Part shown: positions 1 to 10,928 of the stretch, in pieces
How the letters are laid out: each line of letters opens with the position of its first letter
Numbering within the stretch: position 1 is the stretch's first letter
NCBI RefSeq assembly: GCF_001701025.1
Contig: NZ_CP016793.1
Span: 3,410,001-3,474,000 of the forward strand
Length of the DNA: 64,000 nt
DNA from: Lentzea guizhouensis
GTDB lineage: Bacteria; Actinomycetota; Actinomycetes; Mycobacteriales; Pseudonocardiaceae
Direction: 5' to 3'
The notes under the pieces: model-generated
What the model saw: the letters and a program-made list of their open reading frames with translations, nothing else
Told to the model about the DNA's origin: nothing
The model's database searches: none
Made by a program: the position numbers and the translations under genes

Positions 1-19
1 GGCACACGAGGGAGTCTGG

Positions 20-1285
20 ATGAGCAGGCGCGGGATCAACGAGGACGCCGACGTCATCGTGGTGGGGGCGGGACCGGCTGGCTCGACCGCGGCGACCTAC
101 CTGGCGCGTGCGGGCCTCGACGTGCTGCTGCTGGAGAAGAGCTCGTTCCCCCGCGAGAAGGTCTGCGGTGACGGGTTGACGCCGCGCGGGGTGAAGCAGC
201 TGATCGACCTCGGCATCGACACCCGCGAGAGCAACGGCTGGCTGCACAACAAGGGGCTGCGGGTCGTCGGCGGTGGCGTCACGATGGAGCTGGACTGGCC
301 CGAGCTGGCCACGTTCCCCAACTACGGTGTCGTGCGGCCGCGCATGGACTTCGACGAGATGCTCGCGAACGCCGCCAAACAAGCCGGTGCGCGCATGCAC
401 GAGAACACCACGGTCACCAAGGCCATCGTCGAGAACGGGCGTGTGGTCGGCGTCGAGGCCAAGCAGGGGCCGGAGAAGAACCCGGTCACCTACCGGGCGC
501 CCATCGTCGTCGGGTGTGACGGGGTGAGTGCGCGTCTCGCACTGTCGGTCGGCCTGCAGAAGGACGACGACAAGCCCATGGGTGTGGCGGTGCGGCGGTA
601 CTACGCCAGCCCGCGCACCAAGGACGACTACCTCGAGTCGCACCTGGAGCTGTGGGCGCCGGACGGGCAGTTGCTGCCCGGCTACGGCTGGATCTTCGGC
701 ATGGGCGACGGCTCGGTCAACGTCGGCCTCGGCATCCTCAGCACGTCGAAGGCCTACGGCACCACGGACTACCGGCAGCTCCTGCGGTCCTGGCTCGACG
801 GCACCCCTGAGGAGTGGGGCTTCCGCGAGGAGAACGCGACCAGCCGCATCGGCGGCGCGGCGCTCCCGATGGGCCTCAACCGCAAGCCGCACTACTCCAA
901 GGGTCTCGTGCTCGTCGGCGACGCCGGCGGCATGGTCAACCCCTTCAACGGCGAGGGCATCGGCTACGCCATGGAGTCGGCCAAGATCGCCAGCGAGAGC
1001 ATCGTCCAGGCCCTCGCGCGCACGGGCGTCAACCGTGAACACGCGCTGCGCGGCTACCCGGTGCGGATCGAACAGGCGCTCGGCAGCTACTACCGGCTCG
1101 GGAACGTCTTCTCCAAGCTCATCGGCAACCCGGCGGTCATGCGGACCGCAACGAAGTACGGAATGCCGCGGAAACGCCTGATGAAACTCGTGCTCAAGCT
1201 GCTCGCGGGCCTCTACGACCCCAAGGACGGCGACGCAATGGACAAGCTCATCGTGGCCGCCACGAAGCTCGCGCCGACGGCATAA
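20..1285 (+). CDS. Geranylgeranyl reductase family flavoprotein (MenJ-like menaquinone reductase)
   Basis: The 421-residue protein is an FAD-dependent oxidoreductase that probably reduces isoprenoid double bonds, most likely in the menaquinone side chain. The N-terminus carries the dinucleotide-binding motif VVGAGPAGS (about residues 14-22). A CGDG motif follows near residue 48, and the second FAD motif GDAGGMVNPFNGEGI lies near residue 300; all are typical of the geranylgeranyl reductase family. The ATG follows a GAGGGAG ribosome site. It lies directly upstream of the complex I operon, which uses menaquinone in actinobacteria, and a strong terminator separates the two. Chlorophyll or archaeal-lipid reductase roles are unlikely in this host. 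Family is sure; substrate is inferred. Confidence 0.88.
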   Translation: MSRRGINEDADVIVVGAGPAGSTAATYLARAGLDVLLLEKSSFPREKVCGDGLTPRGVKQLIDLGIDTRESNGWLHNKGLRVVGGGVTMELDWPELATFPNYGVVRPRMDFDEMLANAAKQAGARMHENTTVTKAIVENGRVVGVEAKQGPEKNPVTYRAPIVVGCDGVSARLALSVGLQKDDDKPMGVAVRRYYASPRTKDDYLESHLELWAPDGQLLPGYGWIFGMGDGSVNVGLGILSTSKAYGTTDYRQLLRSWLDGTPEEWGFREENATSRIGGAALPMGLNRKPHYSKGLVLVGDAGGMVNPFNGEGIGYAMESAKIASESIVQALARTGVNREHALRGYPVRIEQALGSYYRLGNVFSKLIGNPAVMRTATKYGMPRKRLMKLVLKLLAGLYDPKDGDAMDKLIVAATKLAPTA

Positions 1286-1302
1286 ATTACTCCAAATAGG
1301 TG

Positions 1303-1335
1303 ACGGCACCGGCTCTATACGAGCCGGTGCCGTTT
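1303..1335 (+). terminator. Rho-independent-like terminator after the geranylgeranyl reductase gene
   Basis: A 13-bp perfect stem (ACGGCACCGGCTC / GAGCCGGTGCCGT) with a 5-base loop is followed by TTTCGTTTG. It begins 17 bases after the stop codon and isolates the reductase from the nuo operon. Confidence 0.85.
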
Positions 1336-1417
1336 CGTTTGTGTCCGGCAGGTTAAACCCACAGGTCAGACCCTGTGACGCAGGTCATTTACAGGCGTTC
1401 TACACTGGCGATCGACC

Positions 1418-1435
1418 TTGTGAATCACTTCACAA
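1418..1435. promoter_or_regulatory. Rex operator 1 upstream of nuoA
   Basis: TTGTGAATCACTTCACAA is a perfect inverted repeat (7-4-7) matching the Rex operator core TGTGAAnnnnTTCACA. Rex represses respiratory genes, including the nuo operon in Streptomyces, when NAD+/NADH is high and releases DNA when NADH rises. It lies about 115 bases before the nuoA start. Binding is inferred from the match only. Confidence 0.8.
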
Positions 1436-1448
1436 CAGTGTGACCAAG

Positions 1449-1468
1449 CTTGTGAACTGTTTCACAAG
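1449..1468. promoter_or_regulatory. Rex operator 2 upstream of nuoA
   Basis: CTTGTGAACTGTTTCACAAG is a perfect 20-bp palindrome containing TGTGAACnnnTTCACA, the Rex consensus reported in actinobacteria. Its centre is about 32 bases from that of the first Rex site, roughly three helical turns, so two Rex dimers could bind the same DNA face. Confidence 0.85.
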
Positions 1469-1469
1469 C

Positions 1470-1493
1470 GTTTGTTAGGTTCGCCTAACAAAC
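1470..1493. promoter_or_regulatory. Perfect 24-bp palindrome, possible iron-box-like operator
   Basis: GTTTGTTAGG-TTCG-CCTAACAAAC is a perfect inverted repeat directly after the second Rex site and 58 bases before nuoA. The inner TTAGGTTCGCCTAAC matches about 14 of 19 positions of the DtxR/IdeR iron box, but its centre is even rather than odd. It could be an iron-regulator site for this Fe-S-rich complex, an operator for another dimeric repressor, or an RNA hairpin in the leader. Confidence 0.45.
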
Positions 1494-1550
1494 GAGTGGC
1501 AGAACTACACCCTTAGGGTGCGGTCGACCGCGAGGAAAGGACGACGGAGA

Positions 1551-1916
1551 GTGCTGGACCCTTACCTCCCCCTCGTATTGATGTTCGCGCTCGCCGGGGC
1601 GTTCGCGCTCTTCTCGGTGACCGCAGCGCCCTACATCGGACCCCGTCGCTACAACCGGGCCAAGCTCGACGCCTACGAGTGCGGCATCGAACCGAGCCCG
1701 CAGCCGGTGATCGGTGGCGGCCGCATGCCGGTCGCCTACTACCTGACGGCGATGCTCTTCATCTTGTTCGACATCGAAATGGTGTTCCTCTACCCGTTCG
1801 CCGTCGCTGCCGACAAGCTCGGCCTGTTCGGGCTGGTGGAGATCGTCCTGTTCGTCGCAACGGTCGGCTTCGCGTACATCTACGTGTGGCGCCGCGGCGG
1901 CCTCGACTGGAACTGA
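1551..1916 (+). CDS. nuoA: NADH-quinone oxidoreductase subunit A
   Basis: NuoA is a small membrane-arm subunit of complex I near the quinone channel. The 121 residues contain three hydrophobic segments and the family motifs YECGIEPS (loop) and [12 protein letters not shown]. The GTG at 1551 is chosen because a GAGGAAAGG ribosome site lies just upstream and the protein then starts VLDPYLPL; an in-frame GTG at 1518 would add an unconserved basic extension. It is the first gene of the fourteen-gene nuo operon and sits downstream of the Rex operators. Confidence 0.95.
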   Translation: MLDPYLPLVLMFALAGAFALFSVTAAPYIGPRRYNRAKLDAYECGIEPSPQPVIGGGRMPVAYYLTAMLFILFDIEMVFLYPFAVAADKLGLFGLVEIVLFVATVGFAYIYVWRRGGLDWN

Positions 1917-1923
1917 GGAAGTC

Positions 1924-2475
1924 ATGGGTCTCGAGGAGAAGCTCCCGAACGGCATCCTGCTGGTCAGCGTCGAGAAGCTGGTCAACTGGACCCGCAAGTC
2001 CTCGCTCTGGCCTGCCACCTTCGGCCTGGCCTGCTGCGCCATCGAGATGATGACGACGGGTGGTCCGCGCTACGACCTGGCCCGCTTCGGCATGGAGGTC
2101 TTCCGCGCGTCACCGCGCCAGGCCGACCTGATGATCGTCGCGGGTCGTGTCACCAACAAGATGGCGCCGGTGCTGCGGCAGATCTACGACCAGATGCCCG
2201 AGCCGCGCTGGGTGCTGGCCATGGGCGTGTGCGCCAGCAGTGGCGGCATGTTCAACAACTACGCGGTGGTGCAGGGCGTCGACCACGTCGTGCCCGTCGA
2301 CATGTACCTGCCGGGCTGCCCGCCGCGGCCGGAGATGCTGATGGACGCGATCCTCAAGATCCACGCCAAGATCATGGACGAGCCGCTGAACGCCGTGCGC
2401 GCCAAGGCTCTCGCCGACTCGGGCTACCGCACCGACCTCATCCCGTCGTCCGAGCGTTTTGCGAGGAAGAAGTGA
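1924..2475 (+). CDS. nuoB: NADH-quinone oxidoreductase subunit B
   Basis: NuoB carries Fe-S cluster N2, the last cluster before menaquinone. The 183 residues keep all four ligands: adjacent C37 and C38 ([11 protein letters not shown]), C103 (GVCASSGG) and C132 (PGCPPRPE). The length is normal for the family. It begins 7 bases after nuoA and its stop overlaps the nuoC start by four bases, implying coupled translation. Confidence 0.97.
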   Translation: MGLEEKLPNGILLVSVEKLVNWTRKSSLWPATFGLACCAIEMMTTGGPRYDLARFGMEVFRASPRQADLMIVAGRVTNKMAPVLRQIYDQMPEPRWVLAMGVCASSGGMFNNYAVVQGVDHVVPVDMYLPGCPPRPEMLMDAILKIHAKIMDEPLNAVRAKALADSGYRTDLIPSSERFARKK

Positions 2476-3224
2476 CCGAGCCAGGGGGAGAGCACTCCAG
2501 CGTCAACAACCGCGCCGGAGAGGACCTCGAGAAGACCAACGGCGACGAGGCCAAGGCGAAGGCGCCGATCCTCGCCGGCAAGGAGCGCAAGGGCCTGTTC
2601 GGCGTCACCGGCTCCGGTGACACCTCGGGCTTCGGCGGCCTGCGCCTGCCCGCCCACGTGGCAGCTCCGTCGGAGCGCCCGTACGGCGGCTGGTTCGACG
2701 AGGTCGCGGACGAGATCCTCGCCGCGATCAGCGAGAAGGGCCTGCCCGCCGACACGGTGCAGCAGGTGTCGGTCGACCGCGGCGAGATCACCTTCTACCT
2801 CCGCCCGGAGACGCTGCTGGAGGTGGCGCGCATCTGCCGCGACACCCCGTCGCTGCGCTTCGAGCTGTGCAGCTCCGTCTCGGGTGTGGACTACGGCGCC
2901 GGCGTGTCGCAGCGGCTGCACTCGGTCACGCACCTGACGTCGATGACCTACCGCCGGCGCATCCGGCTCGAGGTCGCGGTCGACGTCGAGCACCCGCACG
3001 TGCCGAGCCTCGTCGAGGTCTACCCGACGGCGGACTGGCAGGAGCGCGAGACCTGGGACATGTTCGGGATCATCTACGACGGTCACCCCGGACTGACCCG
3101 GATCCTCATGCCGGACGACTGGGACGGCCACCCGCAGCGGAAGGACTACCCGCTGGGCGGCATTCCGGTCGAGTACAAAGGCGCGGAGATTCCTCCGCCG
3201 GACCAGAGGCGGTCGTACTCATGA
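2472..3224 (+). CDS. nuoC: NADH-quinone oxidoreductase subunit C
   Basis: NuoC is a 30-kDa-type peripheral-arm subunit that packs against NuoD. The GTG at 2472 overlaps the nuoB stop and gives 250 residues. A charged, low-complexity N-terminal tail (about 50 residues) precedes the conserved domain. The family signature [16 protein letters not shown], then [16 protein letters not shown], lies near the C-terminus, with extra residues GIPVEYKG characteristic of actinobacterial NuoC. Its stop overlaps the nuoD ATG (ATGA). Confidence 0.96.
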   Translation: MTEPGGEHSSVNNRAGEDLEKTNGDEAKAKAPILAGKERKGLFGVTGSGDTSGFGGLRLPAHVAAPSERPYGGWFDEVADEILAAISEKGLPADTVQQVSVDRGEITFYLRPETLLEVARICRDTPSLRFELCSSVSGVDYGAGVSQRLHSVTHLTSMTYRRRIRLEVAVDVEHPHVPSLVEVYPTADWQERETWDMFGIIYDGHPGLTRILMPDDWDGHPQRKDYPLGGIPVEYKGAEIPPPDQRRSYS

Positions 3225-4597
3225 CCGAGCGGCTTTCCGACTTCACCACCGGGACGAACACCAGCGCGACCGGTAGTGACAGCACCGACGACGTCGACAC
3301 CAGCCCGAACACCCCGGAGGTCGCGGACTCCCGCAAGACCACCGAGGGCACCGTCTACACGGTGACGGGCGGCGACTGGGACGAGGTGCTCGCGGACGCG
3401 GTCCACGACGAGCGCATCGTCATGAACCTGGGCCCGCAGCACCCCTCGACCCACGGCGTGCTCCGCCTGGTCCTGGAGCTCGAAGGTGAGACGGTCACCC
3501 ACGCCCGCAGCGTGATCGGCTACCTGCACACCGGCATCGAGAAGAACCTCGAGTACCGCAACTGGGTGCAGGGCGTCACCTTCATCACGCGCACGGACTA
3601 CCTGGCGCCGCTGCACCACGAGGCCGCCTACTGCATGGCCGTCGAGAAGCTGCTCGGCGTCACCGTGCCGGACAAGGCGCAGGCACTGCGCGTGCTGCTG
3701 ATGGAGCTCAACCGGATCAGCTCGCACCTCGTCGCGCTCGCCACCGGCGGCATGGAGCTCGGCGCGCTGACCGGCATGACCTCCGGCTTCCGCGAGCGCG
3801 AGGAAGTGCTGCACCTGCTGGAGTTCCTGACCGGCCTGCGGATGAACCACGCGTTCATCCGGCCCGGCGGCCTCGCGCAGGACCTGCCCGACGGCGGGGT
3901 CGAGAAGATCCGCGACTTCATCAAGCTGATGAACAAGCGCCTCCCCGACTACGACAAGCTGCTCACCGGCCAGCCGATCTGGCGCAACCGCCTCGCGAAC
4001 GTGGGCTACCTGCCCGTAGACGCGTGCCTCGCGCTCGGCATCACCGGCCCGATCCTGCGCTCCGCGGGCCTCGCCTGGGACCTGCGCAAGGTCGAGCCGT
4101 ACAGCGGCTACGAGAACTACAGCTTCGACGTGCCGGTCTCCGACCAGGCGGACTGCTTCGCGCGGTACCTGCTGCGGCTGGAGGAGATGCACCAGTCGCT
4201 CAAGATCATCAAGCAGGTCGTCGACACGCTGCCGACCGGCCCGGTGATGGTCGAGGACGCGAAGATCGCGTGGCCCGCGCAGCTCACGATCGGCAGCGAC
4301 GGCATGGGCAACTCGCTCGAGCACGTCCGCAAGATCATGGGCCAGTCCATGGAGTCCCTCATCCACCACTTCAAGCTGGTGACCGAGGGCTTCAAGGTTC
4401 CCGCCGGCCAGGTCTACGTACCGGTCGAGTCGCCGCGCGGCGAGCTCGGCTACCACGTGGTCTCCGACGGCGGCACCCGCCCGATGCGCGTGCACCTGCG
4501 CGAGCCCAGCTTCGTGAACCTCCAGTCGATGCCCGCGATGTGCGAGGGCGGCATGGTCGCCGACGTGATCGCGTCGTCGCCTCGATCGACCCGGTGA
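3221..4597 (+). CDS. nuoD: NADH-quinone oxidoreductase subunit D, C-terminus shifted
   Basis: NuoD is the 49-kDa-type subunit forming the quinone pocket with NuoB. An unconserved tail of about 60 residues precedes the core, which has the motif [12 protein letters not shown]. As written the protein ends ...[13 protein letters not shown] at 4597. The family ends in a strictly conserved DPVMGxxDR tail, and here [13 protein letters not shown] is encoded in another frame, stopping at 4617 and overlapping the nuoE start by four bases. One base appears to be missing near 4573-4576; restoring it gives 465 residues. The rest is intact. Confidence 0.93.
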   Translation: MTERLSDFTTGTNTSATGSDSTDDVDTSPNTPEVADSRKTTEGTVYTVTGGDWDEVLADAVHDERIVMNLGPQHPSTHGVLRLVLELEGETVTHARSVIGYLHTGIEKNLEYRNWVQGVTFITRTDYLAPLHHEAAYCMAVEKLLGVTVPDKAQALRVLLMELNRISSHLVALATGGMELGALTGMTSGFREREEVLHLLEFLTGLRMNHAFIRPGGLAQDLPDGGVEKIRDFIKLMNKRLPDYDKLLTGQPIWRNRLANVGYLPVDACLALGITGPILRSAGLAWDLRKVEPYSGYENYSFDVPVSDQADCFARYLLRLEEMHQSLKIIKQVVDTLPTGPVMVEDAKIAWPAQLTIGSDGMGNSLEHVRKIMGQSMESLIHHFKLVTEGFKVPAGQVYVPVESPRGELGYHVVSDGGTRPMRVHLREPSFVNLQSMPAMCEGGMVADVIASSPRSTR

Positions 4598-4613
4598 TGG
4601 GTGGTTGCGACCG

Positions 4614-5333
4614 ATGACCCAGGCAGCAGAGAACACCACGTTCGACCAGTCCACCGCGGACCGGGCGCAGGCGATCATCGCCCGCTACCCGCAGGCCCGC
4701 AGCGCACTGCTCCCGATGCTGCACCTGGTGCAGTCGGTCGAGGGCTACGTCTCCCAGGACGGCATCCGGTTCTGCGCCGGGCTGCTCGACCTGAGCGAGG
4801 CCGAGGTCAGCGCGGTCGCGACGTTCTACACGATGTACAAGCGCCGCCCGTGCGGTGAGCACCTCGTGAGCGTCTGCACCAACACGCTGTGCGCGGCACT
4901 GGGCGGCGACGAGATCTACTCGACGCTCAAGAGCCACCTCGGGGTCGGCCACGAGGAGACCGCGGGCGAGCCGGGCACGCCGGGCTCGATCACGCTGGAG
5001 CACGCCGAGTGCCTCGCCGCGTGCGACCTCGGCCCGGTGCTGCAGGTGAACTACGAGTTCTACGACAACCAGACGTCGGAGAAGGCGCTGGAACTCGTGA
5101 AGGCGCTGCAGGCGGGGGAGAAGCCCCACCCGACCCGCGGCGCCCCGCTCACCGACTTCAAGCAGGCCGAGCTCCAGCTGGCCGGGTTCTTCGAGGGTCG
5201 CGACGCCGACCTCGACGGCCCGTCGGCGGCGCCGGAGACGCTGGCCGGTGCGCAGATCGCCCAGGAACGCGGCTGGGACGCGCCCGCGATGCCGTCCAAC
5301 GCCGAGTTCCCCGCCCTGCCGGAAAAGAAGTAG
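4614..5333 (+). CDS. nuoE: NADH-quinone oxidoreductase subunit E
   Basis: NuoE is the 24-kDa-type subunit of the NADH module, binding [2Fe-2S] cluster N1a. The 239 residues contain the thioredoxin-fold ligands CTNTLC (first pair) and ECLAACD (second pair). A C-terminal extension of about 80 residues is poorly conserved. The ATG at 4614 is preferred over a TTG nine bases earlier because it forms an ATGA overlap with the expected nuoD end. It is followed after 8 bases by nuoF. Confidence 0.96.
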   Translation: MTQAAENTTFDQSTADRAQAIIARYPQARSALLPMLHLVQSVEGYVSQDGIRFCAGLLDLSEAEVSAVATFYTMYKRRPCGEHLVSVCTNTLCAALGGDEIYSTLKSHLGVGHEETAGEPGTPGSITLEHAECLAACDLGPVLQVNYEFYDNQTSEKALELVKALQAGEKPHPTRGAPLTDFKQAELQLAGFFEGRDADLDGPSAAPETLAGAQIAQERGWDAPAMPSNAEFPALPEKK

Positions 5334-5341
5334 GGACGAAA

Positions 5342-6618
<1,277 letters not shown>

Positions 6619-6622
<4 letters not shown>

Positions 6623-8172
6623 CCATCGCGCCTGACAAGCCCACCGCAACCGAGCTGGTCGTGCCCGAGGGGCACGTCAAGCTCGTCATCGACGGCGTCG
6701 AGGTCGTGGCGCCCAAGGGCGAGCTGCTGATCCGCACGGCCGAGCGCCTCGGCACGGTCATCCCGCGCTTCTGCGACCACCCGCTGCTGGAGCCCGCGGG
6801 CGCTTGCCGCCAGTGCCTCGTCGAGGTCGAGATGGGCGGCCGGCCGATGCCGAAGCCGCAGGCCTCCTGCACGATGACGGTCGCGGACGGCATGGTCGTG
6901 AAGACCCAGCTGACCTCGCCGGTCGCGGACAAGGCCCAGCAGGGTGTGATGGAGCTGCTGCTCATCAACCACCCGCTGGACTGCCCGGTCTGCGACAAGG
7001 GCGGTGAGTGCCCGCTGCAGAACCAGGCGATCGCCCACGGCCGCAGCGACTCCCGCTTCCACGAGCACAAGCGCACGTTCCCGAAGCCGATCAACATCTC
7101 CACGCAGGTGCTGCTCGACCGCGAACGCTGCGTGCTCTGCCAGCGCTGCACCCGGTTCTCCGCGCAGATCGCCGGTGACCCGTTCATCGAGCTGCTGGAA
7201 CGCGGTGCGCTGCAGCAGATCGGCACGGCGCCGGAGAAGCCGTTCCAGTCGTACTTCTCCGGCAACACCATCCAGATCTGCCCGGTCGGCGCCCTCACCA
7301 GTGCCGCCTACCGGTTCCGCGCCCGGCCGTTCGACCTCGTGTCGACGCCGAGCGTCTGCGAGCACTGCTCGTCGGGTTGCGCCGAGCGCACCGACTGGCG
7401 GCGCGGCAAGGTGCAGCGCAAGCTCGCCGGCGACGACCCGCAGGTCAACGAGGAGTGGATCTGCGACAAGGGCCGGTTCGCCTTCCGCTACGCCACGGCC
7501 GACGACCGCATCACGCGGCCGCTGGTCCGCGACGCCGCGACCGGTGAGCTGCGCGCGTCCTCCTGGACCGAGGCGCTGCAGGTCGCGGCGGCCGGTCTGG
7601 CGGCGGCGCGCGACGCGAACGGCGTCGGCGTGCTGACCGGTGGCCGGCTGACCGTCGAGGACGCCTACGCGTACTCGAAGTTCGCCCGGATCGCGTTGCG
7701 CACCAACGACATCGACTTCCGCGCCCGGCCGCACAGCGCCGAGGAGCTGGAGTTCCTGTCGAGCACCACGGTGTTCACCAACCCGGACAACGGCGTCACG
7801 TTCCAGGGCATCGAGAAGGCGCCGGCCGCGTTGCTGGTCGCGTTCGAGCCCGAGGAAGAGGCGCCGATCGTCTTCCTGCGGCTGCGCAAGGCCGCGCGCA
7901 AGGGCACCAAGGTCTTCCACCTCGGTCAGTTCACGACCCCGGCCGTGGAGAAGACGCTCGGCACGCTGCTCGCCTGCGTGCCCGGTGCCGAGGCGAACGC
8001 GCTCAACGCGCTGCCCGACCACGCGGCCGACGTCGTCGAGCTGCTCTCCAAGCCCGGTGCGGTGATCCTCGTCGGCGAGCGCGCCGCCGTGGTCCCCGGC
8101 GCGTTCACCGCGGTCGCCAGGCTGGCCGAGCGCACGGGCGCCCAGGTCGCGTGGATCCGCGCGTGCCGGTGA
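6619..8172 (+). CDS. nuoG: NADH-quinone oxidoreductase subunit G, N-terminal part (frameshifted)
   Basis: NuoG carries several Fe-S clusters of the complex I peripheral arm. This 517-residue piece has the ferredoxin-like [2Fe-2S] domain ([20 protein letters not shown]), the two-cluster region ([32 protein letters not shown]), and the start of the molybdopterin-oxidoreductase-like domain with CEHCSSGC. It stops early at 8170-8172 after VAWIRACR. The expected continuation, [15 protein letters not shown], follows at once in another frame, so the ATG at 6619 and the region to 9064 form one gene of about 815 residues broken by small indels near 8158-8164. Confidence 0.93.
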
Positions 8173-9064
8173 GCGCGGTGCGCTCGCGGTCGGTGCCACG
8201 CCGAACCTGCTGCCCGGTGGCCGCCACGTCACGAACGCCACCGGGCGCACCGAGGTCGAGCGGACCTGGGGCGTCGAGGAGGGCTCGCTCCCCGCGACGC
8301 CCGGCCGCGACACCACCGGGATCCTCGAGGCCGCCGCGAACGGCGAGCTGTCCGGCCTGGTGGTCGGCGGCGTCGACCCGTACGACCTGCCGGACCCCGT
8401 GCTCGCGGAGAAGGCGTTGGCGGGGGCCGGTTTCATCGTGAGCCTCGAACTGCGGCCGAGCGCGGTCACCGCGCACGCCGACGTCGTGCTCCCGATCGCC
8501 CCCGCTGTCGAGAAGTCCGGCAGCTTCCTCAACTGGGAGGGCCGCCACCGCGAGTTCGGCACGACGCTGGAAGGCACCGGCGCGCTGCCGGACTGCCGCG
8601 TGCTCGACACCCTCGCGGTGGAGATGGACGCGGACCTGTTCACGCAGACGCCCGCCGCCGCTGCCGCCGACCTGGCCCGCCTCGGCGAGGGCGTCCCGAG
8701 CGGTTCCTCGCTCAACGTCGCCGCGCCGCTGCAGTCCCCGGCGGGCCCCGGCAAGGCCGTTCTCGCCACCTGGCACCGCCTGATCGGCAACGGCTCGCTG
8801 CAGGTCGACGAGCCGCACCTGGCCGGCACCGCCCGCCCGGTGGTCGCGAAGGTCGCGGAGACCACGGCCGCGCAGTTCGGCCTGGAGACCGGCGGTTACG
8901 TGACGGTGGCGACCGACCGCGGCGCGATCACGCTGCCGGTCGAGACCGACGACCTGCCCGAAGGCGTCATCTGGCTGCCCACCAACTCGGGTGACGTGAC
9001 CGTCCGCGCCACCCTCGGCGCCGGCCACGGCTCAATCGTCTCCGTCAGCGGAGGAAGGTCATGA
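8162..9064 (+). CDS. nuoG: NADH-quinone oxidoreductase subunit G, C-terminal part (frameshifted)
   Basis: This is the remaining third of NuoG, read in the frame two bases away from the N-terminal piece. It has no start of its own at the junction; an in-frame GTG at 8360 is the first plausible one. It encodes the end of the molybdopterin-oxidoreductase-like domain ([33 protein letters not shown]) and a C-terminal beta domain ([14 protein letters not shown]). The stop overlaps the nuoH ATG by four bases as expected for intact nuoG. Confidence 0.88.
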   Translation, partial: RAGERGALAVGATPNLLPGGRHVTNATGRTEVERTWGVEEGSLPATPGRDTTGILEAAANGELSGLVVGGVDPYDLPDPVLAEKALAGAGFIVSLELRPSAVTAHADVVLPIAPAVEKSGSFLNWEGRHREFGTTLEGTGALPDCRVLDTLAVEMDADLFTQTPAAAAADLARLGEGVPSGSSLNVAAPLQSPAGPGKAVLATWHRLIGNGSLQVDEPHLAGTARPVVAKVAETTAAQFGLETGGYVTVATDRGAITLPVETDDLPEGVIWLPTNSGDVTVRATLGAGHGSIVSVSGGRS

Positions 9065-10395
9065 CGCAGCACTACTTCGCAGCGGAGATCGGCGACACCG
9101 CCAAGCTCCTCGCCGACGACCCGGTCTGGCTGGTGCTGGTCAAGGTCGTCGGGATCTTCGCGTTCCTCGTGGTCATGACGCTGTTCATGATCAACTGGGA
9201 GCGCAAGGTCGTCGCGCGGATGCAGCACCGTCCCGGCCCCAACCGGGTCGGCCCGAACGGCTGGCTGCAGTCGCTCGCGGACGGTCTGAAGCTCGCGTTC
9301 AAGGAGGACATCCGCCCGGTCCTCGCGGACAAGTGGGTGTTCTTCCTCGCCCCGGTGATCTCGTGCATCCCCGCGTTCCTCGCGTTCTCGGTGATCCCGC
9401 TCGCGGGCGAGGTCAACATGTTCGGCCAGCAGACCGCGCTGCAGCTCGTCGACCTGCCGGTCGGCGTGCTGGTGGTGCTGGCCTGCTCCTCGCTCGGCGT
9501 CTACGGCATCGTGCTGTCCGGCTGGGCCTCCGGCTCGCCGTACCCGCTGCTCGGCGCGCTGCGCTCGGCCGCGCAGGTGATCTCCTACGAGATCGCGATG
9601 GGCCTGTCGATCGTCGCGGTGATCATGTTCACCGGCTCGATGTCGACCGGTGACATCGTGAACGCGCAGGCCAGCACGATCCTGAACACCCCGATCCCCG
9701 GCTGGTTCGGCCTCCTGCTGTTCCCCAGCTTCGTGATCTACGTGGTGTCGATGGTCGGCGAGACCAACCGCGCGCCGTTCGACCTCCCCGAGGCCGAGTC
9801 CGAGCTGGTCGGTGGCTTCCACACCGAGTACAGCTCGCTCAAGTTCGCGCTGTTCTTCCTCGCCGAGTACGTGAACATGGTGACCGTCTCGGCGCTGGCG
9901 ACCACGCTCTTCCTCGGCGGCTACCGCGCGCCGTGGTCCGGTGAGTTCATGAACACCGGCTGGTGGGGCCTGCTCTGGTTCATCGTCAAGACGCTGTTCT
10001 TCCTGTTCATCTTCATCTGGCTGCGCGGCACGCTGCCCCGCCTGCGCTACGACCAGTTCATGAAGCTCGGCTGGAAGGTGCTGGTCCCGACCAGCCTCGT
10101 CTGGATCATGGCCGTCGCCGTCATCCGCACCGGTGCGCTCAAGGAGCTCTCCACCGGTCAGAAGCTGGTCGCGCTCGGCGTCTTCGTCGGTGTCGTGCTG
10201 CTGATCTCGTTCCTGCTGCCGGACAAGAAGCAGGTGTCGAAGGGCGGTGTGCCGCTGGCCGGCTCCGGCTTCCCGGTGCCGCCGCTCGACCTGCAGGTCC
10301 CCAAGTCCGCGCCCAAGCGCAAGGTCAAGGTCGCCACTCTTCCCAAGGACACGGAAGCCCTGGCCGCCGCTCCCACCGCGAAGGAGGCGGAGTAG
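9061..10395 (+). CDS. nuoH: NADH-quinone oxidoreductase subunit H
   Basis: NuoH is the membrane subunit linking the peripheral arm to the proton pumps and lining the quinone channel. The 444 residues contain about eight hydrophobic segments and the family motifs [40 protein letters not shown] and [21 protein letters not shown]-terminal cytoplasmic tail of about 60 residues (lysine- and alanine-rich) extends past the usual family end, as in other actinobacteria. Confidence 0.97.
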   Translation: MTQHYFAAEIGDTAKLLADDPVWLVLVKVVGIFAFLVVMTLFMINWERKVVARMQHRPGPNRVGPNGWLQSLADGLKLAFKEDIRPVLADKWVFFLAPVISCIPAFLAFSVIPLAGEVNMFGQQTALQLVDLPVGVLVVLACSSLGVYGIVLSGWASGSPYPLLGALRSAAQVISYEIAMGLSIVAVIMFTGSMSTGDIVNAQASTILNTPIPGWFGLLLFPSFVIYVVSMVGETNRAPFDLPEAESELVGGFHTEYSSLKFALFFLAEYVNMVTVSALATTLFLGGYRAPWSGEFMNTGWWGLLWFIVKTLFFLFIFIWLRGTLPRLRYDQFMKLGWKVLVPTSLVWIMAVAVIRTGALKELSTGQKLVALGVFVGVVLLISFLLPDKKQVSKGGVPLAGSGFPVPPLDLQVPKSAPKRKVKVATLPKDTEALAAAPTAKEAE

Positions 10396-10397
10396 CG

Positions 10398-10928
10398 ATG
10401 TTCGAGTCCATCAAGGGCTTCGGAGTCACCTTCGGCACGATGTTCAAGAAGGTGGTGACGGAGGAGTACCCCGAGGTCAAGAAGGTGACCGCGCCGCGGT
10501 TCCACGGCCGCCACCAGCTCAACCGGCACCCGGACGGGCTGGAGAAGTGCGTCGGCTGCGAGCTGTGCGCGTGGGCCTGCCCCGCGGACGCGATCTTCGT
10601 CGAGGGTGGCGACAACACCGAGGAAGCGCGCTACTCGCCCGGTGAGCGCTTCGGTGCCGACTACCAGATCAACTACCTGCGCTGCATCGGCTGCGGCCTG
10701 TGCATCGAGGCCTGCCCGACCCGTTCGCTCACGATGACGAACGAGTACGAGCTCGCCGACGACAACCGCCAGGACCTCATCTTCACCAAGGAGGACCTGC
10801 TCGCCCCGCTGCTGCCCGGCATGGAGCAGCCGCCGCACCCGATGCGGCTCGGCGAGAACGAGCAGGACTACTACGTGAACGGTCCGCAGCTGGCGAAGGC
10901 GGCCCAGCAGGAGGGGGAGCAGAAGTGA
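10398..10928 (+). CDS. nuoI: NADH-quinone oxidoreductase subunit I
   Basis: NuoI carries the [4Fe-4S] clusters N6a and N6b that relay electrons to N2. Both C-x2-C-x2-C-x3-C motifs are complete: C51/54/57/61 ([12 protein letters not shown]) and C96/99/102/106 ([12 protein letters not shown]). The ATG at 10398 begins [11 protein letters not shown], two bases after the nuoH stop, and gives 176 residues. Its stop overlaps the GTG of nuoJ. Confidence 0.96.
   Translation: MFESIKGFGVTFGTMFKKVVTEEYPEVKKVTAPRFHGRHQLNRHPDGLEKCVGCELCAWACPADAIFVEGGDNTEEARYSPGERFGADYQINYLRCIGCGLCIEACPTRSLTMTNEYELADDNRQDLIFTKEDLLAPLLPGMEQPPHPMRLGENEQDYYVNGPQLAKAAQQEGEQK

Noticed and set aside
1509-1521. CACCCT-T-AGGGTG palindrome just before nuoA, as a further operator
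   Set aside because: It is only 6 bp per arm and lies close to the ribosome site; with no matching known motif it could be chance, so it was not annotated as a site.
3146-4678. 510-codon open frame on the minus strand opposite nuoD/nuoE
   Set aside because: High-G+C coding DNA leaves antisense frames open. The translation is Arg/Ala/Val/His-rich low-complexity, has no ribosome site, and lies wholly opposite conserved complex I genes.
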